Program-made: the position numbers and the translations under genes
DNA from: UBA12481 sp012523435
GTDB lineage: Bacteria > Bacteroidota > Bacteroidia > Bacteroidales > UBA12481
Assembly: GCA_028686135.1 (NCBI GenBank)
Contig: JAQUCP010000022.1
Coordinates: forward strand, 1 to 38,096
Direction: 5' to 3'
DNA: 38,096 nucleotides
The notes under the pieces: generated by a model
Database searches by the model: none
What the model saw: only the letters and a program-made list of their open reading frames with translations
What the model was told of the DNA's origin: nothing
Shown here: one piece after another, positions 1 to 6,948 of the stretch
Position numbering within the stretch: position 1 is the first letter of the stretch
Layout of the letters: each line of letters begins with the position of its first letter

Positions 1-207
1 CGAGTTATCATGGAGAACCTCAATCAGTTTTTCCGCGACCGGACAGTGGTTGTGGTAGCTCACCGGCTGAGTACAGTTAGAAATGCCGATCAGATCATTG
101 TGCTGGAACAGGGTGAAGTGGTTGAGACTGGTACGCATGAAGAGCTGGCAGCCCGGAAAGGGAACTATTATCGCCTGGTGAAAAATCAACTTGAACTCGG
201 TTTATAA
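1..207 (+). CDS. ABC transporter, C-terminal end of ATP-binding domain (partial)
   Basis: This is the last 68 codons of an exporter-type ABC protein; the gene begins before the window. The visible part carries the H-loop (V-V-A-H-R-L-S-T-V) followed by the usual exporter ending: a 'DQIIVLEQGEVVETGTHEEL' type strand-turn-helix and a short basic/hydrophobic tail. Such proteins export peptides, proteins or lipids across the inner membrane. The next gene, an HlyD-like adaptor, starts one base after this stop codon, so the two almost certainly form one type I secretion or peptide-export operon. In Bacteroidota such pairs often have an N-terminal C39 peptidase domain that cuts double-glycine leaders, but that part lies outside the window and cannot be judged. 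The family assignment is firm; the substrate is unknown. Confidence 0.9.
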   Translation, partial: RVIMENLNQFFRDRTVVVVAHRLSTVRNADQIIVLEQGEVVETGTHEELAARKGNYYRLVKNQLELGL

Positions 208-208
208 G

Positions 209-1513
209 ATGAAACCAGATAGCCATAGCGAATTGCGTCAGGAGGAGATCCGGGATATTCTCGGAGTGGTGCCGCCTTGGATACTGCGTTGGGGTATGCT
301 GGTGCTTTTTCTGGTGTTTACGCTTTTGGTGCTGGGAACCATCTGGTTGCAGTATCCCGACCGGATTACCAGTCAGATTGCTATTACTACCTTGAATCCG
401 CCTGTTGAGATCAATGCACGGAAAGAGGGTAGGATTCAGTCGTTGCAAGTTGTTGATGGACAGGAAATTAAAAACGGACAATTGTTAGCTGTCCTGGAGA
501 GTTCTGCTCATTATGAGGATATGTTTATCCTGGATTCCGCCCTGTTAACGTATCGAGCCCGGATTGCTGGGGATTGGAATCTGGATTCTCTGGGGTTTGA
601 GATGAGAGCACTTCAGTTGGGGGAGTGGCAATCAGGGTTTGCCCGATTCCAAAAAGCTCGGCAAGACCTGGTAGATTTTCTGGAGCAGGATTCCTATCAA
701 CTAAAAATCAAATCATCAAGAAGGCAACTATCAAGTTATCAGGTGCTTATTGATCGTCAAAGTAAACAACAGACGATTCGGCATGATGAGTTGGCTATTG
801 AGGAGAGTCAGTATAATCGGATCCGGAACCTTTACGAGAATGGGGTGGTATCCACATCGGATCATGAAAGTGCCAAGGCAAAGTATCTTCAGGCCCGGTA
901 TGCGCTGGAATCAGCCAATACGGCCCTGGCTCAGTCTCAGATTGAGATTGATCAGATAAAGAACCAGGTTATTGATCTGGAAAATGAATATGAGGAGTTA
1001 AAAGCTCAGAAAATCAATTTATTGTCTGAATCGCTGGAGACCATGATCGGGATGGTGCAGGAATGGAAACTGAATTATGCCCTGATATCACCGGTTAACG
1101 GAATGATTTCACTTACACGGTTTTGGTTTGAAAATCAAACTGTTAAGCCTGGTGATCGGATTGTTACTATTTTAACCGGAGATCCGAGCCCGATTATTGG
1201 GCGTGTACAGTTACCTATCAGGGGAGCTGGTAAGGTTGAAGCAGGCCAGAAGGTTCTTGTCAGGATCGATCGTTATCCTTATATGGAGTATGGCATGCTT
1301 ATGGGAAAAGTCTCGGCGGTATCCAAGATCGCTGATGAAGAGTTCTATAGTGTCGAGGTTGATTTTCCAGATGGATTGAACACCACGTATGGCAAACCTC
1401 TTGATTTGAGTCAGGGGATGACCGGAAGTGCCGAGATCATCACTGCTGAAATGAGTTTATTGGTCAGGATTATCAATCCGATTAAAAACCTGATATACCG
1501 GAACCGGATATGA
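209..1513 (+). CDS. HlyD-family membrane fusion (adaptor) protein
   Basis: Periplasmic adaptor that links an inner-membrane ABC exporter to an outer-membrane channel. The ATG at 209 is preferred: it follows the stop of the ABC gene by one base, whereas the longer in-frame TTG at 191 lies inside that gene. The product is 434 residues: a short cytoplasmic N-terminus, one membrane segment at about residues 27-47, a first lipoyl half with 'EINARKEGRIQSL', a long helical hairpin rich in Q, E, L and K at about 120-280, a second lipoyl half with 'SPVNGMISL', and a beta-barrel region with 'GQKVLVRID'. This is the normal order and length for HlyD proteins of Bacteroidota peptide exporters. Substrate unknown; no leader peptide gene is visible nearby. 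Confidence 0.9.
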   Translation: MKPDSHSELRQEEIRDILGVVPPWILRWGMLVLFLVFTLLVLGTIWLQYPDRITSQIAITTLNPPVEINARKEGRIQSLQVVDGQEIKNGQLLAVLESSAHYEDMFILDSALLTYRARIAGDWNLDSLGFEMRALQLGEWQSGFARFQKARQDLVDFLEQDSYQLKIKSSRRQLSSYQVLIDRQSKQQTIRHDELAIEESQYNRIRNLYENGVVSTSDHESAKAKYLQARYALESANTALAQSQIEIDQIKNQVIDLENEYEELKAQKINLLSESLETMIGMVQEWKLNYALISPVNGMISLTRFWFENQTVKPGDRIVTILTGDPSPIIGRVQLPIRGAGKVEAGQKVLVRIDRYPYMEYGMLMGKVSAVSKIADEEFYSVEVDFPDGLNTTYGKPLDLSQGMTGSAEIITAEMSLLVRIINPIKNLIYRNRI

Positions 1514-1606
1514 CCTTGGGTCAGCAATCACTTGATTCTCTGTCCATGGGACAGTTTACCCGCCATCTGGGATTTGTGCGGTGGTGACCATCATTCAGCA
1601 GAGTGC

Positions 1607-2338
1607 TTACTGCTGGATTTTCCAAAGGAAGTAAATATTACCCATCGGTTCGTTGATTCTCACGGTGTCGATCCGGATCTCCGTAATCATCGTTCCGTTC
1701 TTACTCTGGATGTGATACGGAAGGGTCATCCCGCCAGTCTTGCGATAATCACCAAAAAATGACTCCGCGAGGAAGGGTACACCGCTTACCAGGATTTCAG
1801 CTTCAGTTTTGTTCACCAAATAGGTTACAGTATCGATATAAAAGTTTATAGATTCTCCGGTCAGCTTATTCAGCCTGATATGATGAGCGGTTTGATTGCC
1901 GATCCTTTTAATCCCCAAATAGGAGGCCATATAACCTTGTTGGCGGTACGTGTGAAGGAGGCCGTCGAAGTTGGCAGATTCTCTAATTTGCACAAGGGCA
2001 GGGCCTTCCAGCGCTGTTGTATCGTTTGAATGGTATGGATTATAGATCCACCCTGTTTGCCCGTCATAAGCCTGGGTAATTCTTCCATCTGGCAAATGTA
2101 CATCGAAGCGGTATTTGTCGGGACGCTTTTGAAGGATACTGATAGGGACTGTATAGCCCATTTGTGTGATTTTGCCAATTGAGGTGAGAGTCTGGACTTT
2201 TAATTTTGCCGATAAACCGGAAGCCAGCTCATGTTTCTGGATGATTTCTTGTGCGGTCTGTCCGGGAAGGGAAATGAATGAGACCCCTGTGAAAAAGAGC
2301 GTAAGCAGAGATGCGATAAGAGGGTTGGATCGTCTCAT
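1607..2338 (-). CDS. LolA-like outer-membrane lipoprotein carrier homologue
   Basis: A 243-residue secreted protein with a Sec signal peptide (hydrophobic stretch at about residues 7-24, likely cut near L-P-G-Q). The mature part has the LolA/LolB-like pattern of alternating short strands: a K-R-P-D-K-Y-R-F-D strand, then 'YDGQTGWIYNP', then 'NFYIDTVTYLVNKTEAE' and a final strand of the 'ITEIRIDTVRINEP' type. The fold binds lipid acyl chains in a half-barrel, and LolA carries lipoproteins through the periplasm, but many Bacteroidota paralogues are uncharacterised. It is the last gene of the rarA-kdsA run: its ATG overlaps the kdsA stop by four bases, which suggests translational coupling and an envelope role. 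Confident as to fold, less so as to function. Confidence 0.65.
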   Translation of the reverse strand: MRRSNPLIASLLTLFFTGVSFISLPGQTAQEIIQKHELASGLSAKLKVQTLTSIGKITQMGYTVPISILQKRPDKYRFDVHLPDGRITQAYDGQTGWIYNPYHSNDTTALEGPALVQIRESANFDGLLHTYRQQGYMASYLGIKRIGNQTAHHIRLNKLTGESINFYIDTVTYLVNKTEAEILVSGVPFLAESFFGDYRKTGGMTLPYHIQSKNGTMITEIRIDTVRINEPMGNIYFLWKIQQ

Positions 2339-3165
2339 AAAGATTTTACCAATTGATTGATTTTCAATAGCCTTTCAATTAGTCCGCCGGCTTGATCCAG
2401 GGGAAGCATGGTTGATCCATCTGATAAAGCTGTACGGGGGTCCGGATGGGTTTCCATGAAGATCCCATCGATTCCGGCTGCTATGCCCGCTCGTGCGATG
2501 GTTTCAATCAGAGCTGGTTCCCCACCTGTTACTCCACTCTCCTGATTAGGTTTCTGGAGTGAGTGGGTAATGTCTAGAATGACAGGATAACCCCATGATT
2601 TCATTAACGGAATACCCCTGAAGTCAACAATCAGATCGCCATATCCGAAACTGGTTCCCCTTTCGGTGATCATCAACGAATGGTTCCCCGTGGAGGCTGC
2701 CTTGTCGCAGACAAACTGCATTGCCTGAGGGGAGAGGAATTGGCCCTTTTTGAGGTTTAACGGCTTACCTGTTTGTGCTGCCTTGATGATCAAATCTGTT
2801 TGACGACAGAGGAATGCCGGAATCTGGAGCACATCCACCATTGACGCAACCAGATCAACTTCGCCAGTTTCGTGCACATCGGTGATCACAGGAATTGAAA
2901 GTTCTTCCCTGACCTGGGCGAGGATTTCCAGTGCTTCCTGATCTCCGATGCCCCGGAAGGAACTGCCTTTTGAGCGATTAGCTTTCCGGTAGGAAGCCTT
3001 GAAAATCAATGGTATAGAAAGATTACTGCAGATATCTTTTAAAATCCGGGCAGTCTTAAACGTGACTTCCCGGCTTTCCACCACACATGGCCCGGCAATG
3101 AGCAGGAAATTACCACTGCGGGTGTCGTGAAGATTAGGGATCGTGTTCAAAAGGTTTTCTACCAT
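2335..3165 (-). CDS. kdsA: 3-deoxy-8-phosphooctulonate (KDO-8-P) synthase
   Basis: Condenses phosphoenolpyruvate with arabinose 5-phosphate to KDO 8-phosphate, the precursor of the inner-core sugar of lipopolysaccharide; cytoplasmic. The ATG at 3165 gives 276 residues, the usual KdsA length, and clears the upstream rarA stop by 11 bases; a longer in-frame start at 3201 would overlap rarA. Diagnostic motifs are 'IAGPCVVES' near residue 23, 'FKASYRKANRS..SSFRG', and 'GYGDLIVDFRGIP'. Cys27 in the first motif is the metal-ligand position of the metal-dependent class (as in Aquifex), where E. coli KdsA has Asn, so a divalent-metal enzyme is inferred. It lies between rarA and a LolA-like gene with tiny gaps, so it is probably co-transcribed with them. 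Confidence 0.95.
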   Translation of the reverse strand: MVENLLNTIPNLHDTRSGNFLLIAGPCVVESREVTFKTARILKDICSNLSIPLIFKASYRKANRSKGSSFRGIGDQEALEILAQVREELSIPVITDVHETGEVDLVASMVDVLQIPAFLCRQTDLIIKAAQTGKPLNLKKGQFLSPQAMQFVCDKAASTGNHSLMITERGTSFGYGDLIVDFRGIPLMKSWGYPVILDITHSLQKPNQESGVTGGEPALIETIARAGIAAGIDGIFMETHPDPRTALSDGSTMLPLDQAGGLIERLLKINQLVKSL

Positions 3166-3176
3166 GGCATCAGCTT

Positions 3177-4457
3177 TTAATATGTATAACGGTCGGACCA
3201 CAGTTTGCGCATTTTTTCCCTCAGATCTCTCTCCTTGATGTTTTCATCCGGTTCCCAGAATTTAGTGCCACTGATTTGATCCGGGAGGTATTCTTCCTCC
3301 AAAAAGTGACCAGGCTGATCGTGCGGATAGTTATAATCCCGGCCATATCCAAGCTCCTTCATCAGTTTGGTCGGTGCGTTACGAAGGTGAAGAGGTACAG
3401 GCAGGTTCCCGGTTTTTGCCACCATTTCCTGGGCTTTACCAATGGCTTTATAGGTGGAGTTGCTCTTGGGGCTGGTTGCCAGGTAAACTGCTGTTTCAGA
3501 GAGGATGATCCGGCCTTCCGGCCATCCGATTTTGTGAATGGCATCGAAACAGGTGTTTGCCAGAAGTAACGCATTTGGATTAGCAAGACCAATATCCTCC
3601 GAGGCAAAGATCAGCATCCGTCGGGCAATAAATTCAGGCTTTTCTCCGCCTTCTATCATCCTGGCGAGCCAGTAAACTGCTGCATTGGGATCAGAACCAC
3701 GCATCGATTTAATAAAGGCCGAAATAATGTCGTAATGAAGCTCTCCGTTCTTATCGTAAAGGGCAATGTTTTCTTGAACTTTGGCTGTTACTATCTCATT
3801 GTTTATCAAAATTTTACCTTGTGGATAGGATTGAATAACCAGTTCTAACACATTATATAGTTTACGCGCATCACCACCGGAGTATCGGAATAGAGCTTCT
3901 GTTTCAACCAGTTCAATATCCAGGGATTTTAGTTCGAAATCCGATCTAAGAGCCCGATCCAACAGGAATCTGAGTTGATCCTGATTGAGAGGTTTCAGGA
4001 CGTACACCTGGCAACGACTCAGAAGTGGTGAAATCACTTCGAAGGAGGGGTTTTCGGTGGTAGCTCCTATCAAGGTGACAATACCTTGCTCGACGGCACC
4101 CAGGAGCGAATCCTGCTGGGATTTGCTGAAACGGTGAATCTCATCAATAAACAGGATCGGGGAGGGGGCGTTGAAAAACTTGTTTTTCTGGGCTTTATCA
4201 ATTACTTCACGAATATCTTTCACTCCGGAATTGATCGCACTCAGGGTAAAGAATGGTCGATTGAGTTGGCCGGCGACAATGCGGGCCAAGGTTGTTTTGC
4301 CGACGCCTGGAGGCCCCCAAAGGATAAAGGAAGGCAGATTTCCCGACTCAATAGAGAGGCGCAGAATAGCATTAGGACCGACCAGGTGATCCTGACCGGC
4401 ATAATCATCAAGACTTTGTGGCCTCATCCGTTCGGCCAGCGGGATATTTGATGCCAT
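3177..4457 (-). CDS. rarA: Replication-associated recombination AAA+ ATPase RarA (MgsA)
   Basis: A clamp-loader-like AAA+ ATPase that acts at stalled replication forks. The 426-residue product shows Walker A 'GPPGVGKT' at residues 48-55, Walker B 'ILFIDEIHRF' at 101-110 with Asp105 and Glu106, a sensor 1 strand 'LIGATTENPSF', and an arginine-finger region 'LLSRCQVY'. The C-terminal half has the MgsA tetramerisation signature: 'KSMRGSDPNAAVYWLARMIEGGE', 'RRMLIFASEDIGLANP', and near the end 'LRNAPTKLMKELGYGRDYNYPHD'. Length and order match the family. It heads the minus-strand run rarA, kdsA, lolA-like. Its start lies 77 bases from the divergent outer-membrane protein gene, so both promoters must fit in that gap. 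Confidence 0.95.
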   Translation of the reverse strand: MASNIPLAERMRPQSLDDYAGQDHLVGPNAILRLSIESGNLPSFILWGPPGVGKTTLARIVAGQLNRPFFTLSAINSGVKDIREVIDKAQKNKFFNAPSPILFIDEIHRFSKSQQDSLLGAVEQGIVTLIGATTENPSFEVISPLLSRCQVYVLKPLNQDQLRFLLDRALRSDFELKSLDIELVETEALFRYSGGDARKLYNVLELVIQSYPQGKILINNEIVTAKVQENIALYDKNGELHYDIISAFIKSMRGSDPNAAVYWLARMIEGGEKPEFIARRMLIFASEDIGLANPNALLLANTCFDAIHKIGWPEGRIILSETAVYLATSPKSNSTYKAIGKAQEMVAKTGNLPVPLHLRNAPTKLMKELGYGRDYNYPHDQPGHFLEEEYLPDQISGTKFWEPDENIKERDLREKMRKLWSDRYTY

Positions 4458-4505
4458 TGGGGTTCAATCAAAAAAGTAAAAATAACGTTTTTGCCCGGAA
4501 GAAGG

Positions 4506-4513
4506 TATCTTTG
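4506..4513 (+). promoter_or_regulatory. Possible Bacteroidota -7 box of the 4535 gene
   Basis: The eight bases TATCTTTG match the TAnnTTTG consensus of the Bacteroidota primary sigma factor and end 21 bases before the ATG at 4535. No convincing -33 TTG at the usual spacing was found; the nearest TTTTTG lies only about 12 bases upstream. Judged by position and match alone. Confidence 0.4.
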
Positions 4514-4534
4514 GCGAATCAGCCTGATTTATCC

Positions 4535-5449
4535 ATGAGATACACTTCATTATTTCTGTTGATATTGCTGGGTTTAACAGCCAGCCTGTTTGGTCAAAAC
4601 AAGTATATTCCCGACAATCCTTATACTCAGTGGGATGGAGTGACTCATCGCTCCAGGTATATGATTCTTTCCCCGGCATATCTTGGGCCCAATGCCCTTC
4701 CTGTTCCGGATCTTCATCAGGGCAGAATCCCTGACCGGGTGAACTGGACCGGTCTGGTCGAGTTTTATCTGGGGGAAGGGGATCTGACATACGATGCCAT
4801 GACTCATTTTGTGATCCCCCTGGCTGATAGTCGGGTTGGACTGGAGTTCAAGTATGTGCCATTTGAATATTATCGGATGGACAGTACCGTTAGCAGGATG
4901 AGACGAACGGCTTCGGGGAAAGCGGTAGATGGGTATGCGCTTGGGGATATCTATTTCGGGACCATGGTTCAGCTGCTTAAGGATCACGAGGTATTGCCTG
5001 ATATGGCGGTATCCATGGCATGCCGAACGGCGAGCGGGACGAAACGGGAAGATGCCCGGTTTACGGATACTCCTGGGTATTATTTTGATTTTTCGGCTGG
5101 TAAGACGTTCTATACCGGAGCCAATTGGTTCGAGTCTATTCGGGTTTATGGTGAAGTCGGGTTTTATGTGTATCAGACTCTACTGGATAATTATCCGCAG
5201 AATGATGCCTTGCTTTATGGTGGCGGGATTGATTGCGAGATAGGTTATTTTTTTGTAAATCAATCGATTAGGGGATATAATGGTTATATGTACAACGGAG
5301 ATCATCCATTAGTGTACAAAGCTGAAGTGGGGTTTAAGATGGGTACTGCCGGACTGGTGATTGGGTATGAGAAGGGGATTCGTGATTTTCCGTTCGACAG
5401 TATCAAGGTAGGTTTTCGGCTTGACGGCTTGATTGACAAAGGCATATAG
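4535..5449 (+). CDS. Predicted outer-membrane beta-barrel protein, function unknown
   Basis: A 304-residue exported protein. The ATG at 4535 is chosen because it starts directly with a Sec signal peptide (charged start, hydrophobic core LFLLILLGLTASLFG, cut after G-Q); the longer in-frame start at 4418 would put 39 unlike residues in front and overlap rarA. The mature part is rich in Tyr, Phe and Gly in alternating polar/nonpolar stretches (for example 'RVGLEFKYVPFEYYRMD', 'IRVYGEVGFYVYQTLLDNY', 'AGLVIGYEKGIRDF') and ends in a strand-like segment, as expected for an outer-membrane barrel. I do not recognise a named family. It is followed by a second barrel gene 95 bases downstream, but nothing in the sequence ties them functionally. 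Confidence 0.75.
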   Translation: MRYTSLFLLILLGLTASLFGQNKYIPDNPYTQWDGVTHRSRYMILSPAYLGPNALPVPDLHQGRIPDRVNWTGLVEFYLGEGDLTYDAMTHFVIPLADSRVGLEFKYVPFEYYRMDSTVSRMRRTASGKAVDGYALGDIYFGTMVQLLKDHEVLPDMAVSMACRTASGTKREDARFTDTPGYYFDFSAGKTFYTGANWFESIRVYGEVGFYVYQTLLDNYPQNDALLYGGGIDCEIGYFFVNQSIRGYNGYMYNGDHPLVYKAEVGFKMGTAGLVIGYEKGIRDFPFDSIKVGFRLDGLIDKGI

Positions 5450-5544
5450 CTGATAATTACAGATTTTAACGTTTTTTTTGTTACTTTTTGAACGATTATC
5501 CGTTTTAAAAAAGTGAGCTATTGAAGGATTAATATCGATCTGCG

Positions 5545-6183
5545 ATGAAAAGAATGATGATTGTTCTATGGATTTGCGCACTCCCATTAGCAGCGCAGTC
5601 GCAGGGTCTTTTCAGCTTTGGCCCGAAAATAGGCTGGAACTCAACGAGGTTGTCAACGGATTACGCTGATTATTTAAGAGATATGAAGTCGGGTTTGCAG
5701 GGTGGACTCTTTTTTAGCGTTTGTTTTGACCACCTTTATCTTCAACCCGAGACCTATTTATCCATCAAATCCGGGTCTCTTGAGACGTCTATCACAGACC
5801 CGCTCAATCCCAATATGCAATTGAATGTGAGTCAGACGGTTACGTTACGAACGATTGACATTCCGATGTTGCTCGGTTACAAAGTTTTAGATCTGAAGGT
5901 TGCCAGATTAAGGGTTTGGGGTGGTCCGGTTGCTTCGTTTTTAATCAACCATGATTACGAGTTGACAATTAATGGGGTGGATCATACGGAGCGGATAACC
6001 CGGGATGATTTTAGGGATGCCACCTGGGGTGTGCAGATTGGGGCCGGGTTGGATTTGCTGTTTTTGACCTTTGATGTTGGCTATGACTTTAGTATGAACC
6101 AGTTTCTCAACATCAGTTCTTTAAATGATTTTGATTTAAGCAACAACCTTTTTTTCTGCTCAATCGGGTGGAGGTTATTTTAA
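5545..6183 (+). CDS. PorT-like outer-membrane beta-barrel protein
   Basis: A 212-residue protein with a signal peptide (MKRMMIVLWICALPLAAQSQ, cut near A-Q-S-Q) followed by a compact barrel with the pattern of the Bacteroidota OMP_b-brl_2 / PorT-like family: 'GPKIGWNSTRLSTDY' as first strand, 'GLQGGLFFSVCFDHLYLQPETYLSIKSG', 'TIDIPMLLGYKVL', 'RVWGGPVASFLIN', and 'WGVQIGAGLDLLFLTFDVGYDFSMNQF'. Family members are small barrels, mostly uncharacterised; PorT itself takes part in type IX secretion, but general similarity is not enough to claim that. It is the last plus-strand gene before the terminator at 6236-6265. Confidence 0.8.
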   Translation: MKRMMIVLWICALPLAAQSQGLFSFGPKIGWNSTRLSTDYADYLRDMKSGLQGGLFFSVCFDHLYLQPETYLSIKSGSLETSITDPLNPNMQLNVSQTVTLRTIDIPMLLGYKVLDLKVARLRVWGGPVASFLINHDYELTINGVDHTERITRDDFRDATWGVQIGAGLDLLFLTFDVGYDFSMNQFLNISSLNDFDLSNNLFFCSIGWRLF

Positions 6184-6235
6184 GCATGAGTTTGTTCGGT
6201 TATCCTGAGTGAATCTCCTTCATCTTGGAAAAATA

Positions 6236-6265
6236 AAAAAGAGCGCCGGTTCTGGTGCTCTTTTT
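6236..6265. terminator. Bidirectional intrinsic terminator
   Basis: A perfect 9-bp inverted repeat, AAAAAGAGC at 6236-6244 and GCTCTTTTT at 6257-6265, extended inward by three pairs (one G-T) around a six-base loop. The A-run on one side and T-run on the other make it a terminator for both the plus-strand barrel gene and the minus-strand rubrerythrin gene that converge here. Confidence 0.85.
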
Positions 6266-6293
6266 CTGTTAGATTGTTGTAATATCTAGATAA

Positions 6294-6866
6294 TCAATAA
6301 TTTTCAGCCTTAAGTTCGAAGAATGCTTTTGGATGGAGGCAGGCTGGACAATTTTCGAGAGGCTTAGTTCCTTCGTGAATATAGCCGCACTTCCGGCATT
6401 TCCAGAACACTTTCTCTCCTTTTTGGAAGACCTCTCCAGACTCAACATTAGCCAGCAGTTTGAGGTACTGTTTCTCATGTTCAACCTCCACTTTAGCGAT
6501 CAATTTAAAAGCAGTGGCCACTTCTTTGAAGCCCTCTTCTCTGGCAACCTGTTCGAATTCAGGATAGAGGTCGGCCCACTCTTCGTGCTCACCCATGGCA
6601 GCAGCTTTCAGGTTTTCGGCGGTGGTGCCGATTTTGCCGGCTGGGTAGGTAGCGGTGATTTCGACAGGATATCCTTCAAGAAATTTGAAGAATCTTTTCG
6701 CGTGCACTTTTTCGTTGTCGGCTGTTTCCTGAAAGATGCCAGCGATCTGTTCATAGCCTTCCTGGCGGGCCACTTTTGCAAAGAATTCGTAGCGGTTGCT
6801 AGCTTGGGATTCACCCGCAAAAGCTTTCAGTAGGTTTTTTTCGGTTTGTGATCCATGAAGTTCCAT
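6294..6866 (-). CDS. rbr: Rubrerythrin
   Basis: A non-haem iron peroxidase that reduces hydrogen peroxide in the cytoplasm of anaerobes and microaerophiles. The 190-residue product has the classic two-part layout: a four-helix di-iron domain (residues 1 to about 145) with the ligand helices 'GESQASNRYEFFAKVA', 'FQETADNEKVHAKRF', 'EEGFKEVATAFKLIAKVEVEHEKQY', then a C-terminal rubredoxin-like knuckle with C-x2-C-x12-C-x2-C ('CRKCGY' and 'CPAC'). Length equals that of typical rubrerythrins, so it is intact. It lies 82 bases downstream of the dnaE-like gene on the same strand, and its gap has a near-match to a -7 box (TAATTTTC), so an own promoter is plausible. Confidence 0.95.
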   Translation of the reverse strand: MELHGSQTEKNLLKAFAGESQASNRYEFFAKVARQEGYEQIAGIFQETADNEKVHAKRFFKFLEGYPVEITATYPAGKIGTTAENLKAAAMGEHEEWADLYPEFEQVAREEGFKEVATAFKLIAKVEVEHEKQYLKLLANVESGEVFQKGEKVFWKCRKCGYIHEGTKPLENCPACLHPKAFFELKAENY

Positions 6867-6948
6867 AATGCGTTTTTTTTGAGTGTAACGAAAATTAGTT
6901 TTGTGCTTCGAATGGTCTGATTGGAAGGGTAAATAAAGCGATTAATCT

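Noticed and set aside
191..208. TTG start for the HlyD gene
   Set aside because: It lies inside the ABC gene; the ATG at 209, one base after the stop, is a simpler start.
1540..1554. CTGTCC/GGACAG hairpin between the HlyD and LolA-like genes
   Set aside because: Six base pairs with a three-base loop and only a weak T-run; too little to call a terminator.
4418..4534. Longer N-terminus for the outer-membrane protein at 4535
   Set aside because: The 39 added residues precede a textbook signal peptide and overlap the rarA coding region.
6333..6833. 166-codon plus-strand open frame opposite rubrerythrin
   Set aside because: It is the antisense shadow of a complete rubrerythrin gene; its translation is Phe-rich low-complexity with no family pattern.
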